Of a stretch of DNA of 64,000 nucleotides, positions 19,800 to 29,275 are shown piece after piece (the stretch's first letter is position 1; every line of letters begins with the position of its first letter). The notes below the pieces were generated by a model that was not told the origin of the DNA, ran no database searches, and saw only the letters and a program-made list of their open reading frames with translations. The stretch is taken from the NCBI RefSeq assembly GCF_025362475.1, contig NZ_JANYGH010000058.1:248001-312000 (forward strand), written 5' to 3'. This DNA comes from Mucilaginibacter sp. (GTDB lineage Bacteria; Bacteroidota; Bacteroidia; Sphingobacteriales; Sphingobacteriaceae). A program made the position numbers and the translations under genes.

Positions 19800-20768
19800 T
19801 CAGTAGAGATTTGTTTCCTGCAGATTTTTTTGACTGATGGCCATGATAATGGCGCAAACCCTGTCTTTTAGCGAATCCGGTTTGATGATCTCGGCCTTAT
19901 CGCCAAACATCATAAACCAACGGGCAAAACCTTCTATAGACATGGTTAAAAACGTCATCTCAATTTTATTGCCGATGGTTTTCTCTGATACAAAGCCGCT
20001 GTAATACTTTTGATGATCCAGGTAATTAGAGATTTCTTTATCTACCCTGATCACTACCAGTTCCAGGTGTTTTTCTTTGGCGGTTTGGGCGATATAGGCC
20101 TTTAGCGTTGGGTGTTTGCTGTTGTTATAAGTGGTATCGGTAACTACCAGCTTGCGGATTCTGTCAATCCTGAAATCGCGATAATCGTTACGTAAACGGC
20201 AATAGGCTATCAGGTGCCAGAAGCTATCGAGGAAAACCACGCCAACGGGTTCTACATCGCGTTTGGTAAATTCCTGGCTATGCCAGGCAAAATAATCAAT
20301 ACATAAAACCTTTTTATAAATAATGGCATCCAATATAGTTTGAATATGATCATTATTATTCCCGGCCCGTTTCTGGCTGTGGCTTTTCAACACCTCGATA
20401 CTGCCATCCAGGTTCTCCAGCGCGTCCTTTTCGGATGTTTTTAGCACCGCCCTCACCTTGTACATGGCCGATTGATATTGCGCATTGGTGGTGGCATCGG
20501 TAAGTTTTTCAACAAATTTCTCGGCGGTTAAAAAGGCTGTAGCCTCTTCGCGGGTAAACATTACGGGCGGTAAACGGTAACCATCCATAATAGAATACCC
20601 TACCCCTGCCTCGCCAATGAGCGGAATGCCGGCTTCTTCAAGCGTTCTGATATCCCTGTAAACCGTACGCAGGCTGATGTTAAAGCGTTCAGCAATATCG
20701 CCGGCTTTTACCACCCTGCGCGATTGTAACTGAATTAAAATAGCCGAAATACGGTCGATGCGGTTCAT
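19800..20768 (-). CDS. YafY-type transcriptional regulator (HTH + WYL domain)
   Basis: 'RIDRISAILIQLQSRRVVKAGDIAERFNISLRTVYRDIRTLEEAGIPL', then 'LCIDYFAWHSQEFTKRDVEPVGVVFLDSFWHLIAYC'. Confidence 0.92.
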   Translation of the reverse strand: MNRIDRISAILIQLQSRRVVKAGDIAERFNISLRTVYRDIRTLEEAGIPLIGEAGVGYSIMDGYRLPPVMFTREEATAFLTAEKFVEKLTDATTNAQYQSAMYKVRAVLKTSEKDALENLDGSIEVLKSHSQKRAGNNNDHIQTILDAIIYKKVLCIDYFAWHSQEFTKRDVEPVGVVFLDSFWHLIAYCRLRNDYRDFRIDRIRKLVVTDTTYNNSKHPTLKAYIAQTAKEKHLELVVIRVDKEISNYLDHQKYYSGFVSEKTIGNKIEMTFLTMSIEGFARWFMMFGDKAEIIKPDSLKDRVCAIIMAISQKNLQETNLY

Positions 20769-20824
20769 AGCATCAAATTAAGCAAAAAACAAGCTACATT
20801 TGTATAATTATTTCACTTACCACT

Positions 20825-21241
20825 ATGGCTACCGAACAAGACGATAAGATTATAACATTTGAGAATTATTATGATGTTATGCTGGCGCATATTGTACGCA
20901 CCAAACTGGAAGATAATGGAATAGCCTGCTTTATTGCTGATGAAAATACCATTACGGCAAACCCTATTTATAACCAGGCTATAGGTGGCATTAAATTAAA
21001 AATATTTGAACGCGACCTGGAGCGTTGCCGCGCCATACTGGCCGCCGATGGCGATTTGCACGACCAGGACCATATTGAAATAGACGAAGAAACCAATAAC
21101 CTGGTAATTTGTCCCTTTTGCGCCTCAACAAATGTTGGCCCTACCGATCCGGGTAAGTTTGCATCATTTATTTCGGTAGTATTGCCCTTTGTTAACAATA
21201 AAGCATGGCATTGTTTTAACTGCCAGCAGGATTTTGAGTAA
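20825..21241 (+). CDS. DUF2007-like domain protein with C-terminal zinc ribbon
   Basis: 'VMLAHIVRTKLEDNGIACFIADENT...GGIKLKIFERDLERCRAIL', then 'CPFCAS...CFNCQQDF'. Confidence 0.8.
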   Translation: MATEQDDKIITFENYYDVMLAHIVRTKLEDNGIACFIADENTITANPIYNQAIGGIKLKIFERDLERCRAILAADGDLHDQDHIEIDEETNNLVICPFCASTNVGPTDPGKFASFISVVLPFVNNKAWHCFNCQQDFE

Positions 21242-21309
21242 GCCTTTGCGCATTGTATCAAAACACATACAATCCTTTGCTTTTTAGCTGATTTAACTAT
21301 CTTAGCGGT

Positions 21310-22320
21310 ATGTATAACCGCCGCAAATTCATCAAAATATCAGCTGCAGGCGCCTCACTGGCAGCACTTTCAAACTCAGCCATAGCAAAAGCTATTTCAA
21401 TAACACCCGAGCCTGTTTTACCCGTAGTTATATCTACCTGGGATTTTGGGATATATGCCAATAAAGAAGCCTGGAAAACTTTAGAAAAAGGCGGTCGCGC
21501 GCTTGATGCCATTGAAGCCGGCGCTCGTATACCCGAACAAACCGACATCAGCAGCCATACTGTTGGCCGTACAGGTTTGCCTGATCGCGACGGGCATGTA
21601 ACCCTTGATTCATGCATTATGGATGAGTTTGGCAACTGCGGTTCTGTAGCAGCCATGGAAGATATTGCGCATCCCATATCGGTAGCCCGGTTGGTGATGG
21701 AAAAAACCCCGCACGTAATGCTGGTTGGCGAAGGTGCTACCCAATTTGCGGTAGAGCAGGGCATGAAAAAAGAAAAATTGCTAACGCCGGAGTCTGAAAA
21801 GATCTGGAAAGAATGGCTTAAAACGGCCAAATATGCCCCCGTAATGAATATTGAGAACGGCCACAAAGCCGGCGATAAATATAACCATGATACCATAGGT
21901 ATGCTGGCCATTGATGCCAAAGGTAATATATCTGGCGGTTGCACTACCAGCGGCATGGCCTTTAAGCTGCATGGCCGGGTTGGCGACAGCCCAATCATAG
22001 GTGCAGGTTTATATGTTGATAACGAGGTGGGTGGCGCTACATCAACCGGTGTTGGCGAGGAAGTGATTCGTAATGTAGGCAGTTTCCTGGTAGTTGAGCT
22101 GATGCGCCAGGGCATGTCGCCGGAGGATGCCTGTAAGGAAGCTGTGCATCGTATTATTAAAAAGAAGCCCGAAACTGCCAAGCAAATACAGGTAGGCTTT
22201 TTAGCCATTAATAAAAAAGGCGAATACGGTGCTTACGCCATACAAAGCGGCTTTTCATTCGCGGTATGCAATGCCGAAAAACAGGATTTGCTGATTAAGG
22301 GAAAAAGCTATTATAAATAG
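21310..22320 (+). CDS. N(4)-(beta-N-acetylglucosaminyl)-L-asparaginase (glycosylasparaginase) with Tat-like signal
   Basis: 'MYNRRKFIKISAAGASLAALSNSAIAKA' twin-arginine-like leader; 'HDTIGMLAIDAKGNISGGCTTSGMAFKLHGRVGDSPIIGAGLYVDNEVGGATSTG'. Confidence 0.93.
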   Translation: MYNRRKFIKISAAGASLAALSNSAIAKAISITPEPVLPVVISTWDFGIYANKEAWKTLEKGGRALDAIEAGARIPEQTDISSHTVGRTGLPDRDGHVTLDSCIMDEFGNCGSVAAMEDIAHPISVARLVMEKTPHVMLVGEGATQFAVEQGMKKEKLLTPESEKIWKEWLKTAKYAPVMNIENGHKAGDKYNHDTIGMLAIDAKGNISGGCTTSGMAFKLHGRVGDSPIIGAGLYVDNEVGGATSTGVGEEVIRNVGSFLVVELMRQGMSPEDACKEAVHRIIKKKPETAKQIQVGFLAINKKGEYGAYAIQSGFSFAVCNAEKQDLLIKGKSYYK

Positions 22321-22477
22321 GTTTAACAGCCGGCAGTATGCAGTTGGCAGATATCCATGATGGGGATCAACACCAGCCCCCACGGGAGTAATATTAAATC
22401 ACAAATTAAAAACATCAACAGCTAAAAACAGTTAGCTATACATCAAACTTTTGTTCCGCTAAACTGATACTATTACA

Positions 22478-23278
22478 TTGAAGCCCATGCCCGATATCAC
22501 TAAACAAAAACATCAAAGCGGTAATCCTGTAAATCGCGTTTCGCTTGAGGTTTGCGCCAATTCCGTTACATCAGCAGTAGCTGCCCAGGAAGGTGGAGCT
22601 GTACGGGTTGAACTTTGCGAAAATTTAAAAGAAGGTGGCACTACGCCATCTGCCGGGCAAATATTATTAGCCCGAAAACTGCTTCAAATAAAATTATTTG
22701 TGTTGATAAGGCCCCGTGCCGGCGACTTTTTATACACCGATCTGGAATACGACGTGATGTGTGCTGATATCAGGTTTTGCGCCGAAGCAGGCTGCGATGG
22801 TGTGGTAATAGGTATGCTTAATGCTGATGGCACTATTGATAAGGAACGCAGCCTGGAAATGGTGCACCTTGCCAAACAACTGGGCCTTGGTGTTACCTTT
22901 CACCGGGCATTTGATATGTGTATAGACCTTTACCATGCCCTTGAAGACATTATTGACATGGGTTGCGACCGGATACTTACCTCGGGCGGTAAAAGTTCGG
23001 CAATGGAAGGCGCAACAGTTATAAATCAATTGGTGCAAAAAGCCGCGGGGCGTATAGCCATTATGCCCGGCGCCGGCGTAAGCGAAGCCAACGTTGCCGA
23101 TCTGGTTCATTTTACCGGCGTTACCGAAGTACACTCCTCAGCCCGTTTGCCTGTTCGCAGTAAAATGCAATACAAAAACGATCATATCGTGATGAGCGAT
23201 GATCCCGGTGATGAATTTACCATTGACCTTACTGATGTGGGCAGGGTTAAAAAATTGATTGAGCTGGCTAATAAATAA
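22478..23278 (+). CDS. cutC: Copper homeostasis protein CutC
   Basis: 'LEVCANSVTSAVAAQEGGAVRVELCENLKEGGTTPSAGQI', 'VTFHRAFDM', 'RILTSGG'. Confidence 0.95.
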   Translation: MKPMPDITKQKHQSGNPVNRVSLEVCANSVTSAVAAQEGGAVRVELCENLKEGGTTPSAGQILLARKLLQIKLFVLIRPRAGDFLYTDLEYDVMCADIRFCAEAGCDGVVIGMLNADGTIDKERSLEMVHLAKQLGLGVTFHRAFDMCIDLYHALEDIIDMGCDRILTSGGKSSAMEGATVINQLVQKAAGRIAIMPGAGVSEANVADLVHFTGVTEVHSSARLPVRSKMQYKNDHIVMSDDPGDEFTIDLTDVGRVKKLIELANK

Positions 23279-23387
23279 GAGTTAAGTAAGAATTAGATAA
23301 ATATCTTTTAGATACGTCACACGAGTTGTAAAATCCAGAGATTGTGAAGGAGAATTGACGATTTAAAAAGAGGTCTTTTAGCCAACA

Positions 23388-23498
23388 CGTCATTGCGAGG
23401 TACGAAGCAATCTCTACGCAGGACGGTCGATATGCACGTCGAACTTTTTCATTCACTCTGTAAAGCTTGGAGATTGCTTCGTACCTCGCAATGACGGG
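23388..23498. repeat. Palindromic intergenic repeat with 27-bp perfect inverted arms
   Basis: cgtcattgcgaggtacgaagcaatctc (23388-23414) and its exact reverse complement (23472-23498). Confidence 0.85.
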
Positions 23499-23561
23499 TT
23501 TAGAGAAGAGGGATCAAAAATCTTGATTCTTGACTCTTAATTCTTGACTCTCTCCTCTCTT

Positions 23562-26402
23562 CTAAAAAAACGTAACCGGTAAAACCAGTTCTATCCTGTT
23601 ACGCCCGGTTCCTCCAAAAACGTCCTCATCCAATAGGCGGCTGTACCTTATCCCGAAGGAGATACTATTCTGATTAAAGAATTTGGTATCAAAAAACAAC
23701 GTGCCTCCTGCTGAGCGAAAGTTTTGCTTAAAGCCGCTGCCATCTATGTAAAAATCATCAGATGATGCATGGGTGTAATCAAAAAACAGGGCCCCACGCA
23801 GGCGCAGCAAGTATACAATACTGCCAAAACCCGCATCGGGATAGGCTATAGGGAAATGATAGGCAAGGCCTAACTTATTCATATCATCTAAACTTTGCGC
23901 GGTATAGCCTTTACTAAAAGGAAAATCATTGGAGTAACTAATCACATTATCCTTACCTTTTTGCTGGTGCGCAATGTTAATCACAAAACTGTGGTTGGTT
24001 ATTAGTCCGGGGAAATAGAACGTACCTGATGCCAATAACTGCGTAGCGCTGGTGCCGCCTATAGCCGTTTTATAATTTACACTGATATTTTGTGCAAAAC
24101 TGGGGTATATATTTTTTTTCGCCCGCTGTGTTTGGTTCCCAAATGAAATAGAATTATTTAAATAAGTATAACTCCTATTGGCAAATTGCGCTGCGTATGG
24201 CTGCTGAAAGCTCGTACGGTTAAAATACAGATCGCTGCCAAAGGTAAGGTTGGTAAAGTGCTTACCTGCCGAAAATGTAAGCGGAACATCTAAACCGCCA
24301 TGCAGCTGGGTTTCGTTCCAATAAACATAATTGCCTTTGGTAAATCCACGCCGGTCTAACGTATAATCGACCCCGGCAGATAGATAGGGGAACAACGCGC
24401 CGTATATGGCATCAAAACCAAACTGTTTATAACCCTCATTGCTGTTGTAATTAAAAGAAATTTCAGACTGGAGGGTATTTAAAACGTTCTCGCCCGTAAT
24501 AGCAAAAGAATAATTAGGATCGCTGATATTAGGTATCAGGCTGTGAAAATTAAAAAGCCCGTGCGCTTTGGAATAACCAGTAGCCGGCAACGGTTTATTA
24601 ACTACGGCAGCCAGCATATTGGCCGATGAATCTTTACTTAAAGCCTTAATGCCAAGCTCGGGCAGGGCCGAGTTTGCGTATACATCCCCTGCATCAATCC
24701 ATTTCAAGTCTTTTTTATTTGCTTCCGTTATTTTATAACCTGCCGCGGTAAACCCTACCCATGCCATTTTATGATCAGATACTGCGGGCTGATAACTCCC
24801 TATTGGTAAACCGTTGGCAGTTGGCAGCAACTCATAAAACTTATTGGCGTTTATGAGCAAAGCAAATAACCTATCTTGTGTATCAGCAACGTTTGTAAAA
24901 TAAACGGTGTCGCCTTTAACAGCTATAAAACCTATGGGTTTAAAAGTGAAGGGCAATAAATATTTAGCATCACCTGTCTCTTTATTAATAAGGGCCAGAC
25001 TCATTTTACCTTCAACATCCCTCACTGCCGAGATCAACTCACCATCGTTATAAAACTTTGGATAGGTATAAAATAGCTTTTGCGGATTGGGCACAGCTTT
25101 AAGCAAGTCCCCGCCGGTACTTAAAATATGTAATTGACTCGCACCCGATGGACCAACCTGTACTGTTACAATACTTTTACCATTGGCACTAAAAGCAGGG
25201 GCAAAGTATTTTGCTTTTTGGGTAATGCGGTGCTCCTCGCCGGTATTAACATCCAGCAGCATCAGCTCACTATAATCGCGGTAGCCCCAGCGCATATCAG
25301 CACGGTAGGATGCGTAAATTATTTTACCATTCTGGTAGTCAAAATAATTATCGAGGGAGTAGGAGCGCGTAGCTATTTTGCGCTCGGCATTGCCTGTTTT
25401 CACCACAAACGCAGGGATATGGTCATAACTACTTTTCATATAAATGAGCGTACTGTCGTTCACAAAAGCAGGGTATTCACGGTCGGCATCAAAGTGTTTG
25501 GGCGTTTTTATATTTTGAGAATCATCCTGGAACCGGGCTTTAAAATTATCAAATGCCAGGTTGGTAAATGCCTTAAAACTTGTACCCGTATACTTTTTTA
25601 CCGCCCTTTGAAATGGATAAAAGCCCGTGTAAAAACCAGCGGCATCATGAGTGATGCTCTTCCAGATGTTATCACCATACTCTTCGCGCCCGTAAGAAAC
25701 AAGCATATAACCCAGTGGATAATGATCTGGCACATAATCACGATATGAACCATTACGCAGCTTCATATAGCTGTAATTTTTATCTGCAGCCCATAAGGCC
25801 CTGTAACCATTAAAAAAGTAGGGTAAGCGCCCCCTGCCCTGCCGGCTTACGTGGGTTTCGTTAAATACGGCATCACCCTCAAAAAACCAGTTGGGTACAG
25901 ATAGGTCATTCCCCAAAGCCTGCCCGCCCTCGCCAAAAAGGATATGCAGAAAGCGCGACAACCCCACATTAAAATTATTGTATTGCTGCACATGCCTGTA
26001 CTCGTGAATAGCCAGTTGATTTACCCAGGGCAAGCTGCCAATATCAAAACTATTTTGTTCGGGCGTTAAAAAAAACTCACTCCTGAAAGGCGCCAGCCCT
26101 ACATAGGCATTGGCTATAGTAGTTTGATTTTGCAAAACGATGCTGATCTGCCTTTGCTTGTTGCCAATGGTTGGCTTTACTTGGCCGTTCATCTGTTGTA
26201 CAATATTGGCAACCTTTATCCCGGCAGAATCCATCCCCGCGGGGAAAATAACTTTAGCTGCCGAGGTATTTACCTGTTTCCATTTAATTGATGGCGGGTT
26301 GCCGCCAAACACCTGGGCGCCGGCAACACTTGCCGTTAACAGCAACAAAGGCAGAAGTAATTTTTGAGAAATTTTACAGACCGAGGGGTATTTGTTCATC
26401 AA
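23562..26402 (-). CDS. Secreted/outer-membrane protein: HExxH peptidase-like + TolB-like propeller + C-terminal beta-barrel
   Basis: Signal peptide; 'LAIHEYRHVQQYNNF' + 'PNWFFEGDAVFNET'; TolB-like repeats ('FAPAFSANGKSIVTVQ'); C-terminal amphipathic strands ending 'ELVLPVTFF'. Confidence 0.8.
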   Translation of the reverse strand: MMNKYPSVCKISQKLLLPLLLLTASVAGAQVFGGNPPSIKWKQVNTSAAKVIFPAGMDSAGIKVANIVQQMNGQVKPTIGNKQRQISIVLQNQTTIANAYVGLAPFRSEFFLTPEQNSFDIGSLPWVNQLAIHEYRHVQQYNNFNVGLSRFLHILFGEGGQALGNDLSVPNWFFEGDAVFNETHVSRQGRGRLPYFFNGYRALWAADKNYSYMKLRNGSYRDYVPDHYPLGYMLVSYGREEYGDNIWKSITHDAAGFYTGFYPFQRAVKKYTGTSFKAFTNLAFDNFKARFQDDSQNIKTPKHFDADREYPAFVNDSTLIYMKSSYDHIPAFVVKTGNAERKIATRSYSLDNYFDYQNGKIIYASYRADMRWGYRDYSELMLLDVNTGEEHRITQKAKYFAPAFSANGKSIVTVQVGPSGASQLHILSTGGDLLKAVPNPQKLFYTYPKFYNDGELISAVRDVEGKMSLALINKETGDAKYLLPFTFKPIGFIAVKGDTVYFTNVADTQDRLFALLINANKFYELLPTANGLPIGSYQPAVSDHKMAWVGFTAAGYKITEANKKDLKWIDAGDVYANSALPELGIKALSKDSSANMLAAVVNKPLPATGYSKAHGLFNFHSLIPNISDPNYSFAITGENVLNTLQSEISFNYNSNEGYKQFGFDAIYGALFPYLSAGVDYTLDRRGFTKGNYVYWNETQLHGGLDVPLTFSAGKHFTNLTFGSDLYFNRTSFQQPYAAQFANRSYTYLNNSISFGNQTQRAKKNIYPSFAQNISVNYKTAIGGTSATQLLASGTFYFPGLITNHSFVINIAHQQKGKDNVISYSNDFPFSKGYTAQSLDDMNKLGLAYHFPIAYPDAGFGSIVYLLRLRGALFFDYTHASSDDFYIDGSGFKQNFRSAGGTLFFDTKFFNQNSISFGIRYSRLLDEDVFGGTGRNRIELVLPVTFF

Positions 26403-26476
26403 GGGATGAAAGTAGGTACAATTTGTAATTTAAACAACAGAGGCATTGCATGGCGCAAAGCTACTATCAGAAACCA

Positions 26477-26998
26477 TTACTTCAGCAAGTTTGTATATAT
26501 GCCGTAATTCTCATCATCAAAACAAACAAAAGTTACCTGTTTAATACTTTCATTATCGGCCAAAAAATCCCGGACGGTTTTTATGGCGATGGCGGCGGCC
26601 ATTTTTTTAGGGAAGTGGTAAATACCCGTACTTATGTTGGGAAAAGCAATAGTTTCCAGGTCATTTTCGGCGGCTAATTTCAAGCTGTTTAAATATGCCG
26701 AAGCGAGTAAAGCATCTTCGCCCTTGTCACCACTACTATAAACCGGCCCAACCGTATGGATCACATACCTGGCGGGCAGGTTACCACCGGTAGTAATTAC
26801 AGCCTCGCCGATTTTGCAGCCGCCCTGCCGGTTACGTATCTGGATGCATTCTTCCAATATGGCTTTCCCCCCGGCCCGGTGTATAGCGCCATCAACACCG
26901 CCACCACCTAACAACGAGGTGTTGGCGGCGTTCACAATGGCGTCCGCTTTAATTTTGGTGATATCGCCCTGTACCAGTTTTATTCTTCCTTCGGTCAT
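26477..26998 (-). CDS. Macro domain protein, O-acetyl-ADP-ribose deacetylase-like
   Basis: '[39 protein letters not shown]', '[18 protein letters not shown]'. Confidence 0.95.
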   Translation of the reverse strand: MTEGRIKLVQGDITKIKADAIVNAANTSLLGGGGVDGAIHRAGGKAILEECIQIRNRQGGCKIGEAVITTGGNLPARYVIHTVGPVYSSGDKGEDALLASAYLNSLKLAAENDLETIAFPNISTGIYHFPKKMAAAIAIKTVRDFLADNESIKQVTFVCFDDENYGIYTNLLK

Positions 26999-27010
26999 CG
27001 TAAAATAAAT

Positions 27011-27325
27011 TTATTCCGCGGCTTCTTCGCCTTTTGAGCCCAGCTCAACAATATTGCCTTTCTGAAACAGGATGGCTTTTAAAGTGGTACGCCAAACCGG
27101 TTTTTTGCGCAGTAAAAATTCCAGGTCCATACCAAAATGTTTAAATTCCTCCTGCTGGGCATTTTGCATAATGGCTTTAGCATCTTTGTCGGTTTCAACA
27201 GATATGCGTTGCTCGTACCAGTTAATGGCTTCTGCTTCTTCGGTAAGGGAAACAATCATCCTGGCAAAAGTGCGCGTTTCGGCAGATAGTTCGTTTACGG
27301 GTTCGTGGTATTGATCAAATGACAT
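27011..27325 (-). CDS. Encapsulated-ferritin-like (EncFtn-type) small ferritin-like protein
   Basis: 104 aa: 'YHEPVNELSAETRTFARMIVSLTEEAEAINWYEQRISVETDKDAKAIMQNAQQEEFKHFGMDLEFLLRKKPVWRTTLKAILF' matches the EncFtn layout as I recall it (EExEAxxWYxQR, then ExxxHxxMxLExLxR). Confidence 0.8.
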   Translation of the reverse strand: MSFDQYHEPVNELSAETRTFARMIVSLTEEAEAINWYEQRISVETDKDAKAIMQNAQQEEFKHFGMDLEFLLRKKPVWRTTLKAILFQKGNIVELGSKGEEAAE

Positions 27326-27386
27326 AATGTTTTTTTATTGATAAAAACATTATGCGTCAATTTTGTTTGGGCAGATAGATATTTAG

Positions 27387-27623
27387 AAGGATTACAGATT
27401 ACATAACTGATTTATAAGAGCTTGCTTCTAAGGACCTCTGTAAACTTTCGTCCCCTCAGGGTCTCTCGCAGAGGACCCTGAGGAACCATGCAGGTCCAAT
27501 TGCATAGTATTATACTTTGCAAACGGCCTCAGGGTCCGCTGCGAGAGACCCTGAGAAGACAAAAGGATTACAGATTACATAACTGATTTATAAGAGCTTA
27601 TTCTTGAAGGTTTCTGTAAACTT
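27387..27623. repeat. Direct duplication (offset 176 bp) flanking a palindromic element
   Basis: aaggattacagattacataactgatttataagagctt is identical at 27387-27423 and 27563-27599; similarity continues to 'tctgtaaactt' at 27437-27447 and 27613-27623. Confidence 0.85.
27446..27563. repeat. Double-hairpin palindromic repeat, copy 1
   Basis: cctcagggtc...gaccctgagg, about 43-nt loop region, then cctcagggtccgctgcgagagaccctgag; the two arms are reverse complements with one mismatch. Confidence 0.85.
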
Positions 27624-27787
27624 AAAGACCTAAATAAATTAAAGAATTATTAACAAACAGGCAATTCTTCAACATTCGCTCAGAATTTGTATATATGTTT
27701 GTTACATAGTGGTATATTGTTTTAATTGTTTCACAAACATTAATAACCCCAACTTTAATTTATAACGCAATAGCCCAGGAATATCAA

Positions 27788-28600
27788 ATGCCGATTCAAT
27801 CATATATCTCCAAGCACCAGGATATAGTACAGCTGATTTATTTTGCCATGATCCTTATTTCTTTATGGGGTAGCGAAGTGGTATTTACCAATAATTTATT
27901 TGGCGAAAAGCTTAAACATACCCGCGTAAACCTGCTATTTATTGTTACGGCATTGCCCATCCAGTTATTCATGATCAGTTTAGTATTGCTGATAACTGTT
28001 TGGACCCATCAGCATCATTGGGGATTAATTAATTATTTACCGTTTCATAAAAACGCCTGGGTATATTATATCAGCCTGTTTATCCTGATGGATCTTTGTG
28101 AATATACCTATCACGTAATTATGCATAAGTTTGATTTTCTCTGGAAATTCCATCTTGTACATCATAGTGATTTAAAGGTGGATGTATCAACCACGGTAAG
28201 GGAACACCCGGGTGAAACGTTTGTAAGAACCAGCTTTTTAATGCTTTGGGTGTTTTTACTTGGCCCGGTAGCTACCGTTCTTGTTCTGCGGCAAACGGTA
28301 CAAACATTTTCAAACATTGTGGCGCATACCACATTCAGGCTGCCGAGGCATATTAACAATATTGTTGGGTTAATTTTTATTACGCCCAACATACACCAGG
28401 TTCACCATCATTATAAATTACCCTATACCGATTGTAATTACGGCGATGTTTTAAGTATTTGGGATCGCATTTTCGGCACCTATGCCGAACTGGAACCCCA
28501 GGAAACAGTATTTGGGATAGATACCCATATGGAGCCATCTACCAATAGCAGGTTTATAAACGTACTTAAAATCCCTTTTCAAAAACTGAAGCGTATGTAA
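27788..28600 (+). CDS. Sterol desaturase / fatty acid hydroxylase family membrane protein
   Basis: His clusters 'HVIMHKFDFLWKFHLVHHSD', 'HIVAHTTF'-like region, 'NIHQVHHHYKLPYTDCNYGDVLSIWDRIFGTY'. Confidence 0.93.
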   Translation: MPIQSYISKHQDIVQLIYFAMILISLWGSEVVFTNNLFGEKLKHTRVNLLFIVTALPIQLFMISLVLLITVWTHQHHWGLINYLPFHKNAWVYYISLFILMDLCEYTYHVIMHKFDFLWKFHLVHHSDLKVDVSTTVREHPGETFVRTSFLMLWVFLLGPVATVLVLRQTVQTFSNIVAHTTFRLPRHINNIVGLIFITPNIHQVHHHYKLPYTDCNYGDVLSIWDRIFGTYAELEPQETVFGIDTHMEPSTNSRFINVLKIPFQKLKRM

Positions 28601-28626
28601 CGCGCGGTTAAGTATATCCCAATAAG

Positions 28627-29247
28627 ATGAAGTTATCGCAACCGCTAATTTATTTTGTTTTTTTGTTGTTGATAATCAATTGTAGCAAGAGTTACGGGCA
28701 AAATAGTATCATGTCAAAATTCTATTTTCCAGGCCAGTTAGGTTTAAGTTTCCCTCATGTTGATGATCAAAAATTAAATTTAAAAAAAGGTTTTATGCTT
28801 ACAACAGCGCTGGAGTTTAGGCCGGTTGATGGCAATGCCCTATTTATCAGATTTAATTATGATGCGATAACCAACCATTACCAGGAAGTTTATTTAAACT
28901 CCCCCACTAATGTTAACACGGGTAAACTGTCTTCCTCTATTTTTTCTCTCGGTTTAGGATATCGCCACAAGGCGGGCATTTTTAAATTATTTGGCCTTTT
29001 GCAACCCGGCTTAGGTATCAATAATTACGACAAGGTAAATTTTAACACAGAAACAATTACTGTAGAGCAGGTAAGCCGCAGGCATTTATCATTTAAAATT
29101 ACTGCAGGCGCGGAGTATTACCTGGCCGAGCATTTTGCATTAACAATTGAGCCATCTTACTTTTACCTGTCTCCACGCGGTAATTACAGGTTGCTAAACC
29201 CGCAAAGCTTAAATCTTAGCCTGGGCTTTACAACAACGTTATTTTAA
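28627..29247 (+). CDS. Outer membrane beta-barrel protein
   Basis: Signal-peptide-like N-terminus and alternating strands ending 'NLSLGFTTTLF'. Confidence 0.72.
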   Translation: MKLSQPLIYFVFLLLIINCSKSYGQNSIMSKFYFPGQLGLSFPHVDDQKLNLKKGFMLTTALEFRPVDGNALFIRFNYDAITNHYQEVYLNSPTNVNTGKLSSSIFSLGLGYRHKAGIFKLFGLLQPGLGINNYDKVNFNTETITVEQVSRRHLSFKITAGAEYYLAEHFALTIEPSYFYLSPRGNYRLLNPQSLNLSLGFTTTLF

Positions 29248-29275
29248 AAAACCGTAAGCACTTGCCTCTTATTTA

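Noticed and set aside
21297-22208. 303-aa - strand ORF antisense to the glycosylasparaginase
   Set aside because: Pro/Ser-rich shadow ORF with no domain motifs; the + strand gene has clear catalytic motifs.
25134-25748. 204-aa + strand ORF antisense to the peptidase/propeller protein
   Set aside because: No recognisable motif and fully inside a convincing CDS.
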